Part shown: positions 8,574-16,311 of the stretch, one piece after another
Layout: each line of letters begins with the position of its first letter
How positions within the stretch are numbered: the first letter of the stretch is position 1
Assembly: GCA_029941135.1 (NCBI GenBank)
Contig: JAPYRI010000019.1
Span: forward strand, 1-39,350
Direction of reading: 5' to 3'
Length of the DNA stretch: 39,350 nucleotides
DNA from: Alphaproteobacteria bacterium
GTDB lineage: Bacteria; Pseudomonadota; Alphaproteobacteria; JAPYRI01
The notes under the pieces: generated by a model
The model's input: only the letters and a program-made list of their open reading frames with translations
Told to the model about the DNA's origin: nothing
The model's database searches: none
Translations under genes and position numbers: made by a program

Positions 8574-9695
8574 GGCCGTCACTTCGGGCTCTGACGGCTC
8601 GGGTTGATCACAGATATTTTTGAGCGCCCGCCATTCGGCGTCGGTCAGTAAAGGCCGGGTGCTGACCTGGCTATGTGCGCGGGCGGTCGCGATGCGTTCA
8701 TCATAGGGCGGATGGGTACTGAGGATATTTCCCAGATTTCCCAAAAAGAGAGACCCCTCTTTTTCCTGAACTTTTTGCAAGCGCACGAACGTGTCCGCCA
8801 ATTTGCCCGGGTCGGCGCCGGCAGCGGCCAGTAATTCAAGCGCAATACGATCGGCCGTGCGCTCATCATCGCGCGAATAGGATGACTCCACAGCCTGAAT
8901 GCCGAGCGACGCCAAAAACTCGGTCAAGGTCGAGCTTCCCCCCACCAACATGGTCAGAAACAACGAAAATCCGGTCGAGCGTATGGACGCTTCGGTCGGA
9001 TGGCGCTCGGCAATGTGGCCCATCTCATGGGCGAGCACCCCGGCCAGCTCGTTCGGCGTTTCCATTACGTCAATCAATTTGCCGAACACCACGATCCGGC
9101 CGCCGGGCAGGGCGAAGGCATTGGTCAGCGGGCCATTGATGACCTTTACACTGGACGCGAGGATTTCCCCTTCGCGGCTAGATTCTAGATTGGAGACCAG
9201 TTTTATGAGGGCAACGGATCCGGTCGTATTGGTGCATGCCGTACCAAGCGTCGATACCATGCGCTCGATTGACGCACCTATGGTGTCGCGCCAGCTGTCG
9301 GGAACTGCGCGCGCCAGAGGCGCGGCCAGCAAGGGCACAGTCATGACGACAGTGACGATAAAAGCGAGCACCATAGCGGCCACGGTCCAGGGATGCTCCC
9401 ACCAGCGTGAGCTGTAGCCCCGTCGGTGCCTGAGGTGAGGCGCGCGGGCTAGCACCGCGCTGCCAAACACCGGATTCGCGACAATCAGCCGGGCATCGGG
9501 CGCGGCAGGCGTATTGAGTTCCACCGTTTGCCCGGATTTGATTTTGCGGACGGCGCGCAGGCCGGTGAACGCCCAAACGACGACGCTATCTACTGTTGAT
9601 CCACTGAAGGTGAGCGACTTCGTGTCGAAGCTGACCTGGACCTCATGTTTCCGGGCCGACAGGCCGTCATAAAAGATGCCGGGATAAGAGGACAT
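8547..9695 (-). CDS. M48-family membrane metalloprotease
   Basis: A 382-residue zinc peptidase. An N-terminal beta-rich domain (residues 1-90, starting SSYPGIFYDGLSARKHEV) precedes one hydrophobic segment near 104-128 and the M48 catalytic domain. The zinc motif HEMGH spans residues 223-227, and the third ligand is probably Glu278 in DDERTADR. The end of the catalytic domain has STHPPYDERI, typical of M48 proteases. Such enzymes are generally envelope quality-control proteases. The gene lies immediately downstream (16-nt gap) of the two DUF898 frames, so the three probably form one operon. Its 3' end overlaps convergent acoC. The ribosome-binding site before the ATG is weak. Confidence 0.9.
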   Translation of the reverse strand: MSSYPGIFYDGLSARKHEVQVSFDTKSLTFSGSTVDSVVVWAFTGLRAVRKIKSGQTVELNTPAAPDARLIVANPVFGSAVLARAPHLRHRRGYSSRWWEHPWTVAAMVLAFIVTVVMTVPLLAAPLARAVPDSWRDTIGASIERMVSTLGTACTNTTGSVALIKLVSNLESSREGEILASSVKVINGPLTNAFALPGGRIVVFGKLIDVMETPNELAGVLAHEMGHIAERHPTEASIRSTGFSLFLTMLVGGSSTLTEFLASLGIQAVESSYSRDDERTADRIALELLAAAGADPGKLADTFVRLQKVQEKEGSLFLGNLGNILSTHPPYDERIATARAHSQVSTRPLLTDAEWRALKNICDQPEPSEPEVTASTAGNNLT

Positions 9696-9711
9696 TCAAA
9701 TGAACCGCCGC

Positions 9712-10074
9712 TTAAAAGTTGCCGATGTCGAACGCGTCAGCCAGTCCTTCACCCAGTTTGTCGCGCTCTTCCGTGCTTTGGCGGATGGCGTCGAAATCAG
9801 CGCTGCCATGCACTTTTATATATTTACAGAAAAACCGAAACTTGCGGGTTTGCACAATCGGCAGCCCAAATCCGAGCGTGAGCCCGATTATGAAGTAATT
9901 TCCGATAATCAATTTGAAAAGGCTCAAGTAGTCACAATTGAATTCGAATTCCATTTCCTCGTATTTTGTGCACTTAGCCATATAGGCGAATTCGCCAATT
10001 CGATACCAAATCAAGATAAAAGGAATCGCAAGAGGGATTAGAACAAGGGCAATCTGCCATAAGCTTGGACTCAT
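9712..10074 (-). CDS. C-terminal part of a split DUF898 (YjgN-like) membrane protein
   Basis: The 120-residue frame starts at an ATG whose bases overlap the stop of the upstream frame (ATGA, 10071-10074). It carries one hydrophobic helix near residues 6-24, then WYRIGEFAYMAKCTKYEEMEF, a second helix with LTLGFGLPIVQTRK, and the typical DUF898 ending DLDAI-like (DFDAI), GEGLADAFDIG. These features are the last third of a normal single-chain YjgN/DUF898 protein, so this is either a split subunit or the product of a frameshift. Composition here is more AT-rich than in neighbours. A longer frame to 10143 exists but lacks a sensible start. See the upstream frame for the alternative reading. Confidence 0.7.
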   Translation of the reverse strand: MSPSLWQIALVLIPLAIPFILIWYRIGEFAYMAKCTKYEEMEFEFNCDYLSLFKLIIGNYFIIGLTLGFGLPIVQTRKFRFFCKYIKVHGSADFDAIRQSTEERDKLGEGLADAFDIGNF

Positions 10075-10772
10075 GTTATTGCCTTCCCGATTAGCAATAT
10101 TGCCCAAACCAATACGAGATATATTCCCAAGCCAATTATCCAAGCTTGAGCAAAGCGTCGATAAAGTGGGCCTGGGGTGCCCTCGAATTTAAAACGACGG
10201 TCACCGAAAATGGTGTTGTTCATTTCGTACTTGGCCAGGTGAATTCGCTGCCAGGGATAAGACCAGCCGAGGGTTAATATAAGCAGGAACCAAAAGCCGA
10301 GAGTCATGAGGCCGTAGACCCAAGCCTCTCCCGTTTGCGCTGCCCGAACACCTCGCCACACCGTGCGGCTGAGGCGGTATCGCCGAGCACGGTACTGAGC
10401 GATACCAAAAAGAAACAAGACAAATCCGAAAAAAAGGAATTGAGGAGCGTTCGTTGGCCCAAATGTGCTCTCAAAAACTGAGTTCACAATCGCCAGAGGA
10501 AATAAGACAACAAACAGAACCAGTAGAAAGCCGAGGAACAGCTCCTTGCCGACCCCGGTGTATTCCAGCGGATCGCCCTGAAATAGGGTGTGCCGCCACA
10601 GGTGACGGCGCACGTCGGTTTTGGCCCAAAATCGATAGAGAGTGAGGGTCAATATATTAAGGAGTGCGTTTTTGACGGTAAGCGGAACAATGCCGCCGGG
10701 CCTGCCGCTGTAAGTGAAGCCCTGGTCCTGATCGGTTGGCCGCGTTTCGGCTGCCTCGGTGTACTGATCCAC
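10071..10772 (-). CDS. N-terminal part of a split DUF898 (YjgN-like) membrane protein
   Basis: The 233-residue frame starts at GTG with AGGAGG seven bases upstream, a strong ribosome-binding site. It contains the DUF898 repeats: NALLNILTLTLYRFWAKTDVRRHLW near residue 35, GVGKELFLGF, YRARRYRLSRTVWRG near 127, and a second TLGWSYPWQRIHL unit near 168, with about five hydrophobic helices. It stops just after a helix (LVWAILLIG) that would normally continue into the third repeat. That third repeat is found in the -1 frame in the overlapping downstream gene. Together they would make about 350 residues, the usual family length. Function of the family is unknown; many members sit beside M48 proteases, as here. 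Confidence 0.8.
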   Translation of the reverse strand: MDQYTEAAETRPTDQDQGFTYSGRPGGIVPLTVKNALLNILTLTLYRFWAKTDVRRHLWRHTLFQGDPLEYTGVGKELFLGFLLVLFVVLFPLAIVNSVFESTFGPTNAPQFLFFGFVLFLFGIAQYRARRYRLSRTVWRGVRAAQTGEAWVYGLMTLGFWFLLILTLGWSYPWQRIHLAKYEMNNTIFGDRRFKFEGTPGPLYRRFAQAWIIGLGIYLVLVWAILLIGKAIT

Positions 10773-10885
10773 TTTTAAACCTCCTGATCCCCGAGCTTCT
10801 GGATGAGTATGCAGGCAACCGGTAGTTTAATAAAGAGTGGCTAAATGATCTTAAATTTGATGGCGTCGACGACCGTCGCCAGTGC

Positions 10886-10914
10886 TTGCAAAAAAATGGG
10901 CGCGGCCCTACCTT
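10886..10914 (+). promoter_or_regulatory. Candidate sigma70 promoter of the tRNA-Thr gene
   Basis: TTGCAA at 10886-10891 and TACCTT at 10909-10914 are separated by exactly 17 nt and lie 10 nt upstream of the tRNA 5' end. A start near 10921 would give a very short leader, as is usual for a single tRNA gene. Only the sequence match and position support this. Confidence 0.45.
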
Positions 10915-10924
10915 TCGCCCCATC

Positions 10925-10999
<75 letters not shown>

Positions 11000-11007
11000 T
11001 TAATAAC

Positions 11008-11045
11008 AAGGGCTTAGACAGAAATGTCTAGGCCCTTCGTTGTTT
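11008..11045 (+). terminator. Hairpin terminator downstream of tRNA-Thr
   Basis: A 13-bp stem (11008-11020 with 11025-11037, one G-T pair) closes on a GAAA tetraloop and is followed by a T-rich tail (TTGTTT). It begins 8 nt after the CCA end. The shape and position fit an intrinsic terminator of the tRNA transcript, although the T-run is interrupted. Confidence 0.7.
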
Positions 11046-11066
11046 CCGTAAGCACACCGTAAGCAC
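11046..11066. repeat. Tandem direct repeat beside the tRNA 3' end (possible att arm remnant)
   Basis: CCGTAAGCAC occurs at 11046-11055 and again at 11057-11066, an 11-bp period. Short tandem direct repeats just after a tRNA 3' end are often integrase arm-type binding sites of integrative elements. No integrase gene and no second copy of the tRNA 3' end was found in the window, so the attachment-site idea is inference. The rest of 11067-11257 holds no gene I can support. Confidence 0.4.
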
Positions 11067-11257
11067 GCGGAACGGGAAAATGGTGCAGTCGGGCGTGGTC
11101 TTTGCCGACTCCGCCCTCTGCCCGGTTAATCCTTCCCCGGTTCACAATTTCTTGTTCTTCGCCCGGCGCCGTGGAGTCCGGCCCCGAGATTGTGATATCG
11201 TGTGCGTTCTGCGTTTCTGGGGGCCCAGACACAACCATAAAGTAGGGGAGTGGATAT

Positions 11258-11947
11258 ATGAAAAAGATCTTAATCGTTGGGGGTGGAATACTGGTTGGGC
11301 TGCTCACAGCGGGGGTGGCGACGATTTATCTATCCCTGGGAAGCATGCTCACTGACATGATCGAGACCAATGGCACCGATATCCTCGGGACAGCGGTTAC
11401 CGTCGAGAGTGTGCAGGTAAAGCCATTCGATGGATATGTGTCGGTTCAAGGATTTAAAATCAAAAATCCTAGAGGTTTTATGGCCGAAAGTATTTTCAGC
11501 CTGGCCGAGTTAACCGTGCTGGTCGATATTCATACCCTGGGCAGTGATTTGATCACAGTTCAAAAATTGAGTTTGATAGAGCCCAGAATCTATTACGAAA
11601 TAGAGTCGCCATCGGGGAATAACCTCGCCAGATTGGCACGCAACATCGATGCCTACAGAAAACGGCAAGGAGGGGGTGCAGAAGCAGATAATGATGATTT
11701 AGCACCTGTTGCGGACGCCGCAGCTGCGCCGTCAAGCGAAAACTCGGAAGCCAAGTTATTGATTTCAAATTTCGAAATGCTGGGGGCCGAATTGCTCTCA
11801 GGAACTAATGTGCGCAGCAGTCAGGTTCTGCAGAAATTTCCTGATTTTCGCATGGAAAATATTGGTGCCGACACAAACGGCGCGACCCCGGCGGAAGTAG
11901 CCGGTTATATTCTCGGGATCATATCCAAACGCATGACAGGCTATTGA
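11258..11947 (+). CDS. AsmA-like membrane-anchored periplasmic protein (short form)
   Basis: The 229-residue product starts with a signal-anchor helix (KKILIVGGGILVGLLTAGVATIY). The following 90 residues resemble the N-terminal repeat of AsmA/DUF748-type proteins: VTVESVQVKPFDGYVSVQGF, then KNPRGFMAESIFSLAELTV, VDIHTLGSDLITVQKL and PRIYYEIE. After a low-complexity Ala/Asp/Glu linker (about 135-165) comes a small second unit ending GATPAEVAGYILGIISKRM. Full AsmA proteins are 500 residues or more, so this is a short relative rather than a truncation, as the C-terminal unit looks intact. The ATG has GGGGAG upstream. AsmA-like proteins act in envelope lipid transfer; the role here is unknown. It is the first gene after the tRNA and its repeats. 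Confidence 0.65.
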   Translation: MKKILIVGGGILVGLLTAGVATIYLSLGSMLTDMIETNGTDILGTAVTVESVQVKPFDGYVSVQGFKIKNPRGFMAESIFSLAELTVLVDIHTLGSDLITVQKLSLIEPRIYYEIESPSGNNLARLARNIDAYRKRQGGGAEADNDDLAPVADAAAAPSSENSEAKLLISNFEMLGAELLSGTNVRSSQVLQKFPDFRMENIGADTNGATPAEVAGYILGIISKRMTGY

Positions 11948-12063
11948 TATCAGGCGTCGGGGAACATCGATTTGGACTTGGGTCAGGCCGGGGCTCTAAG
12001 GTAGTCTTTGGCCATTCATGAAGGCAAAAATATTGCCGACAGCGGGCGAAGATCGCGGATGGG

Positions 12064-12678
12064 GTGCGAGTGCGTAAACTGACGGTTGTTTTTGGCAAGA
12101 GTCTGAAGTGGCGGCGTTTATCGTCGGCGTTGGGTTTGCTCACTTTACTGATCGTCTTGGGGGCGTGGCCGGCCCATGCCGAATATCAATATCCCAAATA
12201 TGGCCCCTGGTGGCTGTCCGAAGTTAAAGTCGGCGCCCTCCTCAACGATGTAGGTGCTTTTGGCCGCTCGGAAGAAGACACGAATGTAGTCATAAACGGC
12301 GAAGCTCTTTTCAATCTGAAAGGGCGGATATGGGAAAAGATTTGGTCCCCACGTCCGCATCTTGGGTTTTCGGCCAATACCGGCGGTGAAACCAGTCAAG
12401 GCTATGCCGGAATGACTTGGGACTTTAACGTCATCGGCAATGGATTTGGCCGCTGGAGCATGGGGGCCGCCGTGCACGATGGGGAAAAGCGGACAAACAA
12501 ATTGGGCGAAAAGGAGCTCGGATCGCGCGTCCTATTCCGATTTGCCCTTGAATTTGGTGTCCGCCTCACGGAGCATCACAACGTGTCTATTATCCTCGAT
12601 CACATATCCAATGGTGATCTGAAAGACGAGAACGAGGGTTTGGATAATTTCGGTGTCCGTTATGGCTACCGCTTCTGA
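12064..12678 (+). CDS. PagL-like lipid A 3-O-deacylase / acyloxyacyl hydrolase family
   Basis: An outer-membrane beta-barrel enzyme predicted to remove an acyl chain from lipid A. The 204-residue product has a signal peptide (hydrophobic 21-34, cleavage after AHA near residue 38). Its barrel-like strands end with the family signature LDHISNGDL...NEGLDNFGVRYGYRF, where His180 and Ser182 match the PagL catalytic pair and a following Glu (189 or 191) may complete it. The terminal Phe is the usual outer-membrane signal. The start is GTG at 12064, or GTG at 12070, which is equally plausible. Its neighbours do not make lipopolysaccharide, so specificity is inferred from family motifs only. Confidence 0.8.
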   Translation: MRVRKLTVVFGKSLKWRRLSSALGLLTLLIVLGAWPAHAEYQYPKYGPWWLSEVKVGALLNDVGAFGRSEEDTNVVINGEALFNLKGRIWEKIWSPRPHLGFSANTGGETSQGYAGMTWDFNVIGNGFGRWSMGAAVHDGEKRTNKLGEKELGSRVLFRFALEFGVRLTEHHNVSIILDHISNGDLKDENEGLDNFGVRYGYRF

Positions 12679-12750
12679 AAACAAATTATTTGGGAACGTC
12701 ACGGGTTCGTTCGCGCCGGCGCACGGGCCAGCCGATCAGGAGGATCAACA

Positions 12751-13383
12751 ATGAAATTGTATGACTGGGAAATTGCCCCCAATCCCCGCCGCGTGCGGAT
12801 TTTTTTAAGGGAAAAAGGGATCGATCTCGAGATCGAGGAAGTGAGCGGGCCCGGGCTTGCTCTGTCTTCAGAATACTTGGCGAACAATCCCCATGGCCTG
12901 GTGCCCGCGCTAGAATTGGACGATGGCACTGTCATTGGCGAAGCCATGGCCATTTGCCGGTATTTTGAAACTGAACAACCTGATCCACTGCTCATGGGAA
13001 CCGACGCCAAAGACAAAGGCTTGGTCGAGATGTGGGAGCGCAAAGCAGATCTGGAAGGCTTGCACGCGGCGTCGGAAGTTTTTCGCAATGTGGCGCCGGA
13101 TTTTAAAGATCGCGGATTGCCGGGTCAGCGTGGTGATGCCATTCCTCAGTTGCCGCAACTGGTCGAGCGCGGGAAAGCGCGGGTCGCGCGTTTTTACATA
13201 AAAATTGATAAACAACTGGGCGAAAACACTTTTCTGGCCGGTGAACGCTTTACGGTTGCCGATATAACGGCTTTTTGCACCCTCGATTTCTGTAAATGGG
13301 TCGAACTCGATATCCCAGCAGAATGTACGAACGTGCAGCGCTGGTACGATTTAGTTGCCAAGCGGCAGAGCATCACCGGTTAG
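12751..13383 (+). CDS. Glutathione S-transferase family protein
   Basis: Soluble 210-residue protein with an N-terminal thioredoxin-like domain (KLYDWEIAPNPRRVRIFLREKG; cis-Pro region GLVPALELDDG; the GEAMAICRYFE segment that contacts glutathione) and a helical C-terminal domain with FLAGERFTVADITAFCTLDF. This is the classical GST pattern. Substrate cannot be assigned. The ATG is preceded by AGGAGG six to seven bases upstream, an unusually strong site. The stop at 13381-13383 lies only 2 nt from the stop of the convergent EF-hand gene. Confidence 0.92.
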   Translation: MKLYDWEIAPNPRRVRIFLREKGIDLEIEEVSGPGLALSSEYLANNPHGLVPALELDDGTVIGEAMAICRYFETEQPDPLLMGTDAKDKGLVEMWERKADLEGLHAASEVFRNVAPDFKDRGLPGQRGDAIPQLPQLVERGKARVARFYIKIDKQLGENTFLAGERFTVADITAFCTLDFCKWVELDIPAECTNVQRWYDLVAKRQSITG

Positions 13384-13385
13384 AT

Positions 13386-13865
13386 TTACCGGTGGCCACC
13401 GCGGCCACCGCCACCTCCGAAACCGTGGCGCATGCGTTCGCCCTGGCTGATGTATCCATCTTTGTCTCGATCATTGCGCTTGAATCGGCTTTGACCACGA
13501 CTGTTGTACTCGTCCCACGACAGAGATTTGTTGCCATCCCGGTCAATGTCATCGAAGTGGCGGCCGACCCGCTTTTCAATTCTGTCCCGCGACATGCGCT
13601 TCATAATCTTATCGGTTTTCCGGGACACGAATACATCCCGTGACACGCCCCCATCGCCGTCTTCGTCCAACTTGGAGAAAGCTTTGCGGCGTTGCGCGTC
13701 GGCTTCCGCGCGGCTGATGCGGCCATCATCATCGGTGTCCGCAGCTTTCAACATCGAGTGCGGCCCCTTGTGCGGCGGCGGTTGGTCTTGGGCACTTGCA
13801 GGGGTGGCAATCCACAGGGCAGTCATCAGCGCCACTGCTGAAATGCCTGGGGTCCCAATTTTCAT
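13386..13865 (-). CDS. Periplasmic EF-hand calcium-binding protein
   Basis: The 159-residue product has a signal peptide (residues 1-25, ending TPASAQ). It then has several EF-hand-like loops: DTDDDGRISRAE near residue 43, DEDGDGGVSRDVF near 67, DIDRDGNKSLSWDEY near 106 and DRDKDGYISQGE near 133. A Gly/Arg/His-rich tail (FGGGGGRGGHR) ends the protein. The ATG at 13865 is chosen because a signal peptide starts there and GAAAGGA lies upstream; the longer frame has no such support. It is downstream of the sigma/anti-sigma pair, separated by 85 nt, which suggests it may be a target or sensor of that system. Confidence 0.88.
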   Translation of the reverse strand: MKIGTPGISAVALMTALWIATPASAQDQPPPHKGPHSMLKAADTDDDGRISRAEADAQRRKAFSKLDEDGDGGVSRDVFVSRKTDKIMKRMSRDRIEKRVGRHFDDIDRDGNKSLSWDEYNSRGQSRFKRNDRDKDGYISQGERMRHGFGGGGGRGGHR

Positions 13866-13950
13866 TGTCTTGTTCCTTTCGCGAATATTCGATCTCGGCA
13901 AGAATTGAACGGCGGATCCTCTCCGGTTCCGGCGACGAAATCTGCGCGCC

Positions 13951-14529
13951 TTACATGTTGCCCACAACGAAGCTCGCCATTTCGATCCCGGCGGGATCAA
14001 ATCCAATGTCCCAAGTGAACTCAACATCGCTTGCGTAACCGATCACAAGTTCATCGTCGGTAAAATCAAAATCGGTTTCCCAAACGATCTCGATTTCGAC
14101 CACTTTGTCGATTGCCGGATGGTCTTGGGCAGGTGGCTGGCTGACCACGCCTAGCGCGATACCGATGAGCACCACGCTGGCCAGTGCTGCGGCCGGTCGC
14201 CAAGCTGGCTCCCATGACCACAGATCAGCGAGCCATTCCGTCAAAGTCGGCTTGATTACCGGGACCATGACCGTCGAAGGAGGCACCGCCGCAATCACCT
14301 TTTGTGTGAGATCAGCGGAAATGCCTACCGCCGGCAGGGCATCGAGCACGGTATCGAGCTGCGCAGCGGACCTCATTCGGGCGTCGGGGTACTCTGAGGC
14401 AATGGCGACTAACTCAACGCGCTCTTCGGCGGGCCAGCGGGCAGGCTCGGCACCATAGGCGGCCAACACTTGGACGAGACGTTCCAAACTGGCTTTAGGT
14501 GCTGAGTGGTATTCGGGGTTTTTCGTCAT
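13951..14529 (-). CDS. Probable membrane anti-sigma factor / sigma-associated hypothetical
   Basis: The 192-residue product overlaps the sigma factor stop in a TGATG arrangement (14527-14531), a hallmark of sigma/anti-sigma pairs. The N-terminal about 115 residues are soluble and helical (LERLVQVLAAYGAEPARWPAEER). A single transmembrane helix follows at about 118-135 (WRPAAALASVVLIGIALGVV), then a short acidic periplasmic tail rich in Asp/Glu (ETDFDFTDDE). No His/Cys zinc motif of the ZAS class is present, so recognition as an anti-sigma factor rests on context and topology. The acidic tail could bind cations, matching the EF-hand neighbour, but this is inference. Confidence 0.65.
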   Translation of the reverse strand: MTKNPEYHSAPKASLERLVQVLAAYGAEPARWPAEERVELVAIASEYPDARMRSAAQLDTVLDALPAVGISADLTQKVIAAVPPSTVMVPVIKPTLTEWLADLWSWEPAWRPAAALASVVLIGIALGVVSQPPAQDHPAIDKVVEIEIVWETDFDFTDDELVIGYASDVEFTWDIGFDPAGIEMASFVVGNM

Positions 14530-15089
14530 CACACTTCTCCCAACAAATCCGGCAAACTGTCTTGCAGGATTTCTCGCAATTTGCGGCGGCCCCGTGTGAG
14601 CAGGGATTCCAAGGCTTCAACGGTTATTTCCAACACTTCGGCAGCTTCGATATTGCCCAATTCCTGATGGTAGCAAAGGGTAATCGCGGCGCGTTGGCGC
14701 TCCGGTAGCCGAGCCATGGCAGCAGCGACAACCACACTTACATCCTGATGGTGTAGCTCGTCTTCCGCACTGCAGGCCGGGTCTGCGCGCTCGGGCAATT
14801 CGTCCATCAGCACCTCGCGGCGTTTCCGCAGGCTATCGATGCACAGGTTATGGGCGATGCGGTGTAACCAGGCACCGACTTTAACGCCCCTCGGCTCCCA
14901 ACGTGCGGCGTGGGTCCAAAGGCGCGTAAAGGTTTCCTGGGCGACATCCTGCGCGGTCTCCCGGTCTCCGAGCAACCGCGTCCCATAGGCGACGATCTGG
15001 CCCAGGTAGCGGTCGACAAAAATTCGGCAAGCAGCCTGATCCCCGGCGGCAACCTGCGTCATCAGCGTATGTTCGCTGTCGTCCCGCAC
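14529..15089 (-). CDS. ECF-family RNA polymerase sigma factor
   Basis: The 186-residue product has sigma region 2 (AYGTRLLGDRETAQDVAQETFTRLW, with the conserved D-x-x-Q-E-x-F core) and region 4 (ARLPERQRAAITLCYHQELGNIEAAEVL, a helix-turn-helix). No C-terminal extension is present. I chose the GTG at 15089, with GAGGGGA six bases upstream, over the longer frame from GTG 15110. The gene is coupled to the downstream membrane protein by TGATG and then to an EF-hand gene. The upstream 224 nt (15090-15313) hold no gene I can support and no clear promoter. Confidence 0.93.
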   Translation of the reverse strand: MRDDSEHTLMTQVAAGDQAACRIFVDRYLGQIVAYGTRLLGDRETAQDVAQETFTRLWTHAARWEPRGVKVGAWLHRIAHNLCIDSLRKRREVLMDELPERADPACSAEDELHHQDVSVVVAAAMARLPERQRAAITLCYHQELGNIEAAEVLEITVEALESLLTRGRRKLREILQDSLPDLLGEV

Positions 15090-15313
15090 TGGAACTCCCC
15101 TCATAAGCACATTTTCAATAGGTCCAATAGTACTTAACGGCGCAGCGATTGAAATCCGGCGCGATTTCGACCGGATTGCGTAAAAAAATGGCGGGCGGCC
15201 GATTTATAGGGGAGAACAAGCCACCCGCCACTGAGGGGACAAAAATGAACAGCTGTGCAAACTGCTCCCTGATTGAACGGGCATGGGTCTTGTTTCCGGC
15301 GTTCAGCACAGAA

Positions 15314-16261
15314 TTAATCCGCGTTGCGTGTGAGATCCGTGTGCATGATCCGAATAATTATGGGTGCTTTCAGCATGCCATTGCCCCAATGGGGGTCTAA
15401 ATCCATGAGGATTTTCTCCTCGACCATTTGATTTGCCGATTTGCCGTTGTTAATACCTGCACTAACTCGCTCTTTCACGGTCACCAGCATATCCCGATAA
15501 GCCATCAGTTCTTCACGTTTCGACATCGGGCCGTGCCCGGGAATAATTTTGGTTTGATCATCGGCGAGGGCAAGCACGCGATCCACCGCCCGCAGCATTC
15601 CTGCGACCGAGCCCCCGCTCGACACATCGACGAACGGGTATATCCCATTGAAATAAGTGTCGCCCATATGAATGACATTGGAACCTTGGAAATGGACGAT
15701 GCTGTCACCATCCGTATGGGCATTTTCAACGTGAAATACCCGCACGCTTTCGCCGTTCAAATGAAACGTAAGGGTGTCGCTAAAGGTAATCTCGGGCAGT
15801 CCGACGTCCGGCTCCGGTAAAATTTCCAGGCCAAACGGTTCAAGTACTTGTCCCGCCACCAGGCGTTGGCGGGCGTTATCATGGGCGACCAATGGTATCC
15901 CCCGTTTCCCGAGGTTGCGGTTGCCGCCCGCGTGATCATAGTGCCAATGGGTGTTGATGACGTATTGGATGGGCTTATCGCTCAAGGTTTGAACGGCGGT
16001 AATGATCCGCTCAGTCAGTGGGGCGAACTGATCATCCACCATGAACACGCCATCACCGCCGACGCTAACGCCAATGTTTCCTCCCTGTCCGACCAGCATG
16101 GATACCGGCCCACGGGCGGGGACGATCTCGATTTTGGTGGTCGAAAAATCCATTCCCAATGTCTCGGTTATATCCTTCGCATCATCCGCCGCGATGAGCC
16201 AGAAGGCCGCGGCAACGACCAAAGGCAGCGAGATGGGCCGGGAAGGAAAGCGCGGGTTCAT
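15314..16261 (-). CDS. Exported metallo-beta-lactamase-fold hydrolase
   Basis: The 315-residue product has an N-terminal hydrophobic signal segment (residues 9-25). Its MBL metal motif is HWHYDH at His105/His107/Asp109/His110. Further ligands are probably His in FHVENAHTDGD and in IIPGHGPM, completing a two-metal site. This resembles cyclase/subclass-B-like periplasmic MBL hydrolases often annotated as SoxH/quinoprotein relay-like proteins. The actual substrate is unknown and a resistance role should not be assumed. The ATG at 16261 has GGAG five to six bases upstream, so it is preferred over the TTG at 16279. A 50-nt gap separates it from the upstream glutamate synthase-like gene. Confidence 0.87.
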   Translation of the reverse strand: MNPRFPSRPISLPLVVAAAFWLIAADDAKDITETLGMDFSTTKIEIVPARGPVSMLVGQGGNIGVSVGGDGVFMVDDQFAPLTERIITAVQTLSDKPIQYVINTHWHYDHAGGNRNLGKRGIPLVAHDNARQRLVAGQVLEPFGLEILPEPDVGLPEITFSDTLTFHLNGESVRVFHVENAHTDGDSIVHFQGSNVIHMGDTYFNGIYPFVDVSSGGSVAGMLRAVDRVLALADDQTKIIPGHGPMSKREELMAYRDMLVTVKERVSAGINNGKSANQMVEEKILMDLDPHWGNGMLKAPIIIRIMHTDLTRNAD

Positions 16262-16311
16262 AATGTCTCCGGAGTACAAATCGAACAGTAGTCAGGGGCT
16301 GGGGGCCCAAG

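Noticed and set aside
9945-9960. GAATTCGAATTC palindrome in the DUF898 C-terminal frame
   Set aside because: It is explained by the coding of the MEFEF residues.
11080-11355. Open frame on the plus strand after the tRNA, as an integrase N-terminus
   Set aside because: It has no integrase motif and overlaps the well-supported AsmA-like gene.
15149-15400. Small plus-strand frame opposite the MBL gene's 3' end
   Set aside because: No recognisable motif, no ribosome-binding site of note and overlap with a real gene.
15314-16261. Metallo-beta-lactamase antibiotic resistance gene
   Set aside because: The HxHxDH motif is common to many MBL-fold hydrolases and nothing here indicates lactamase activity.
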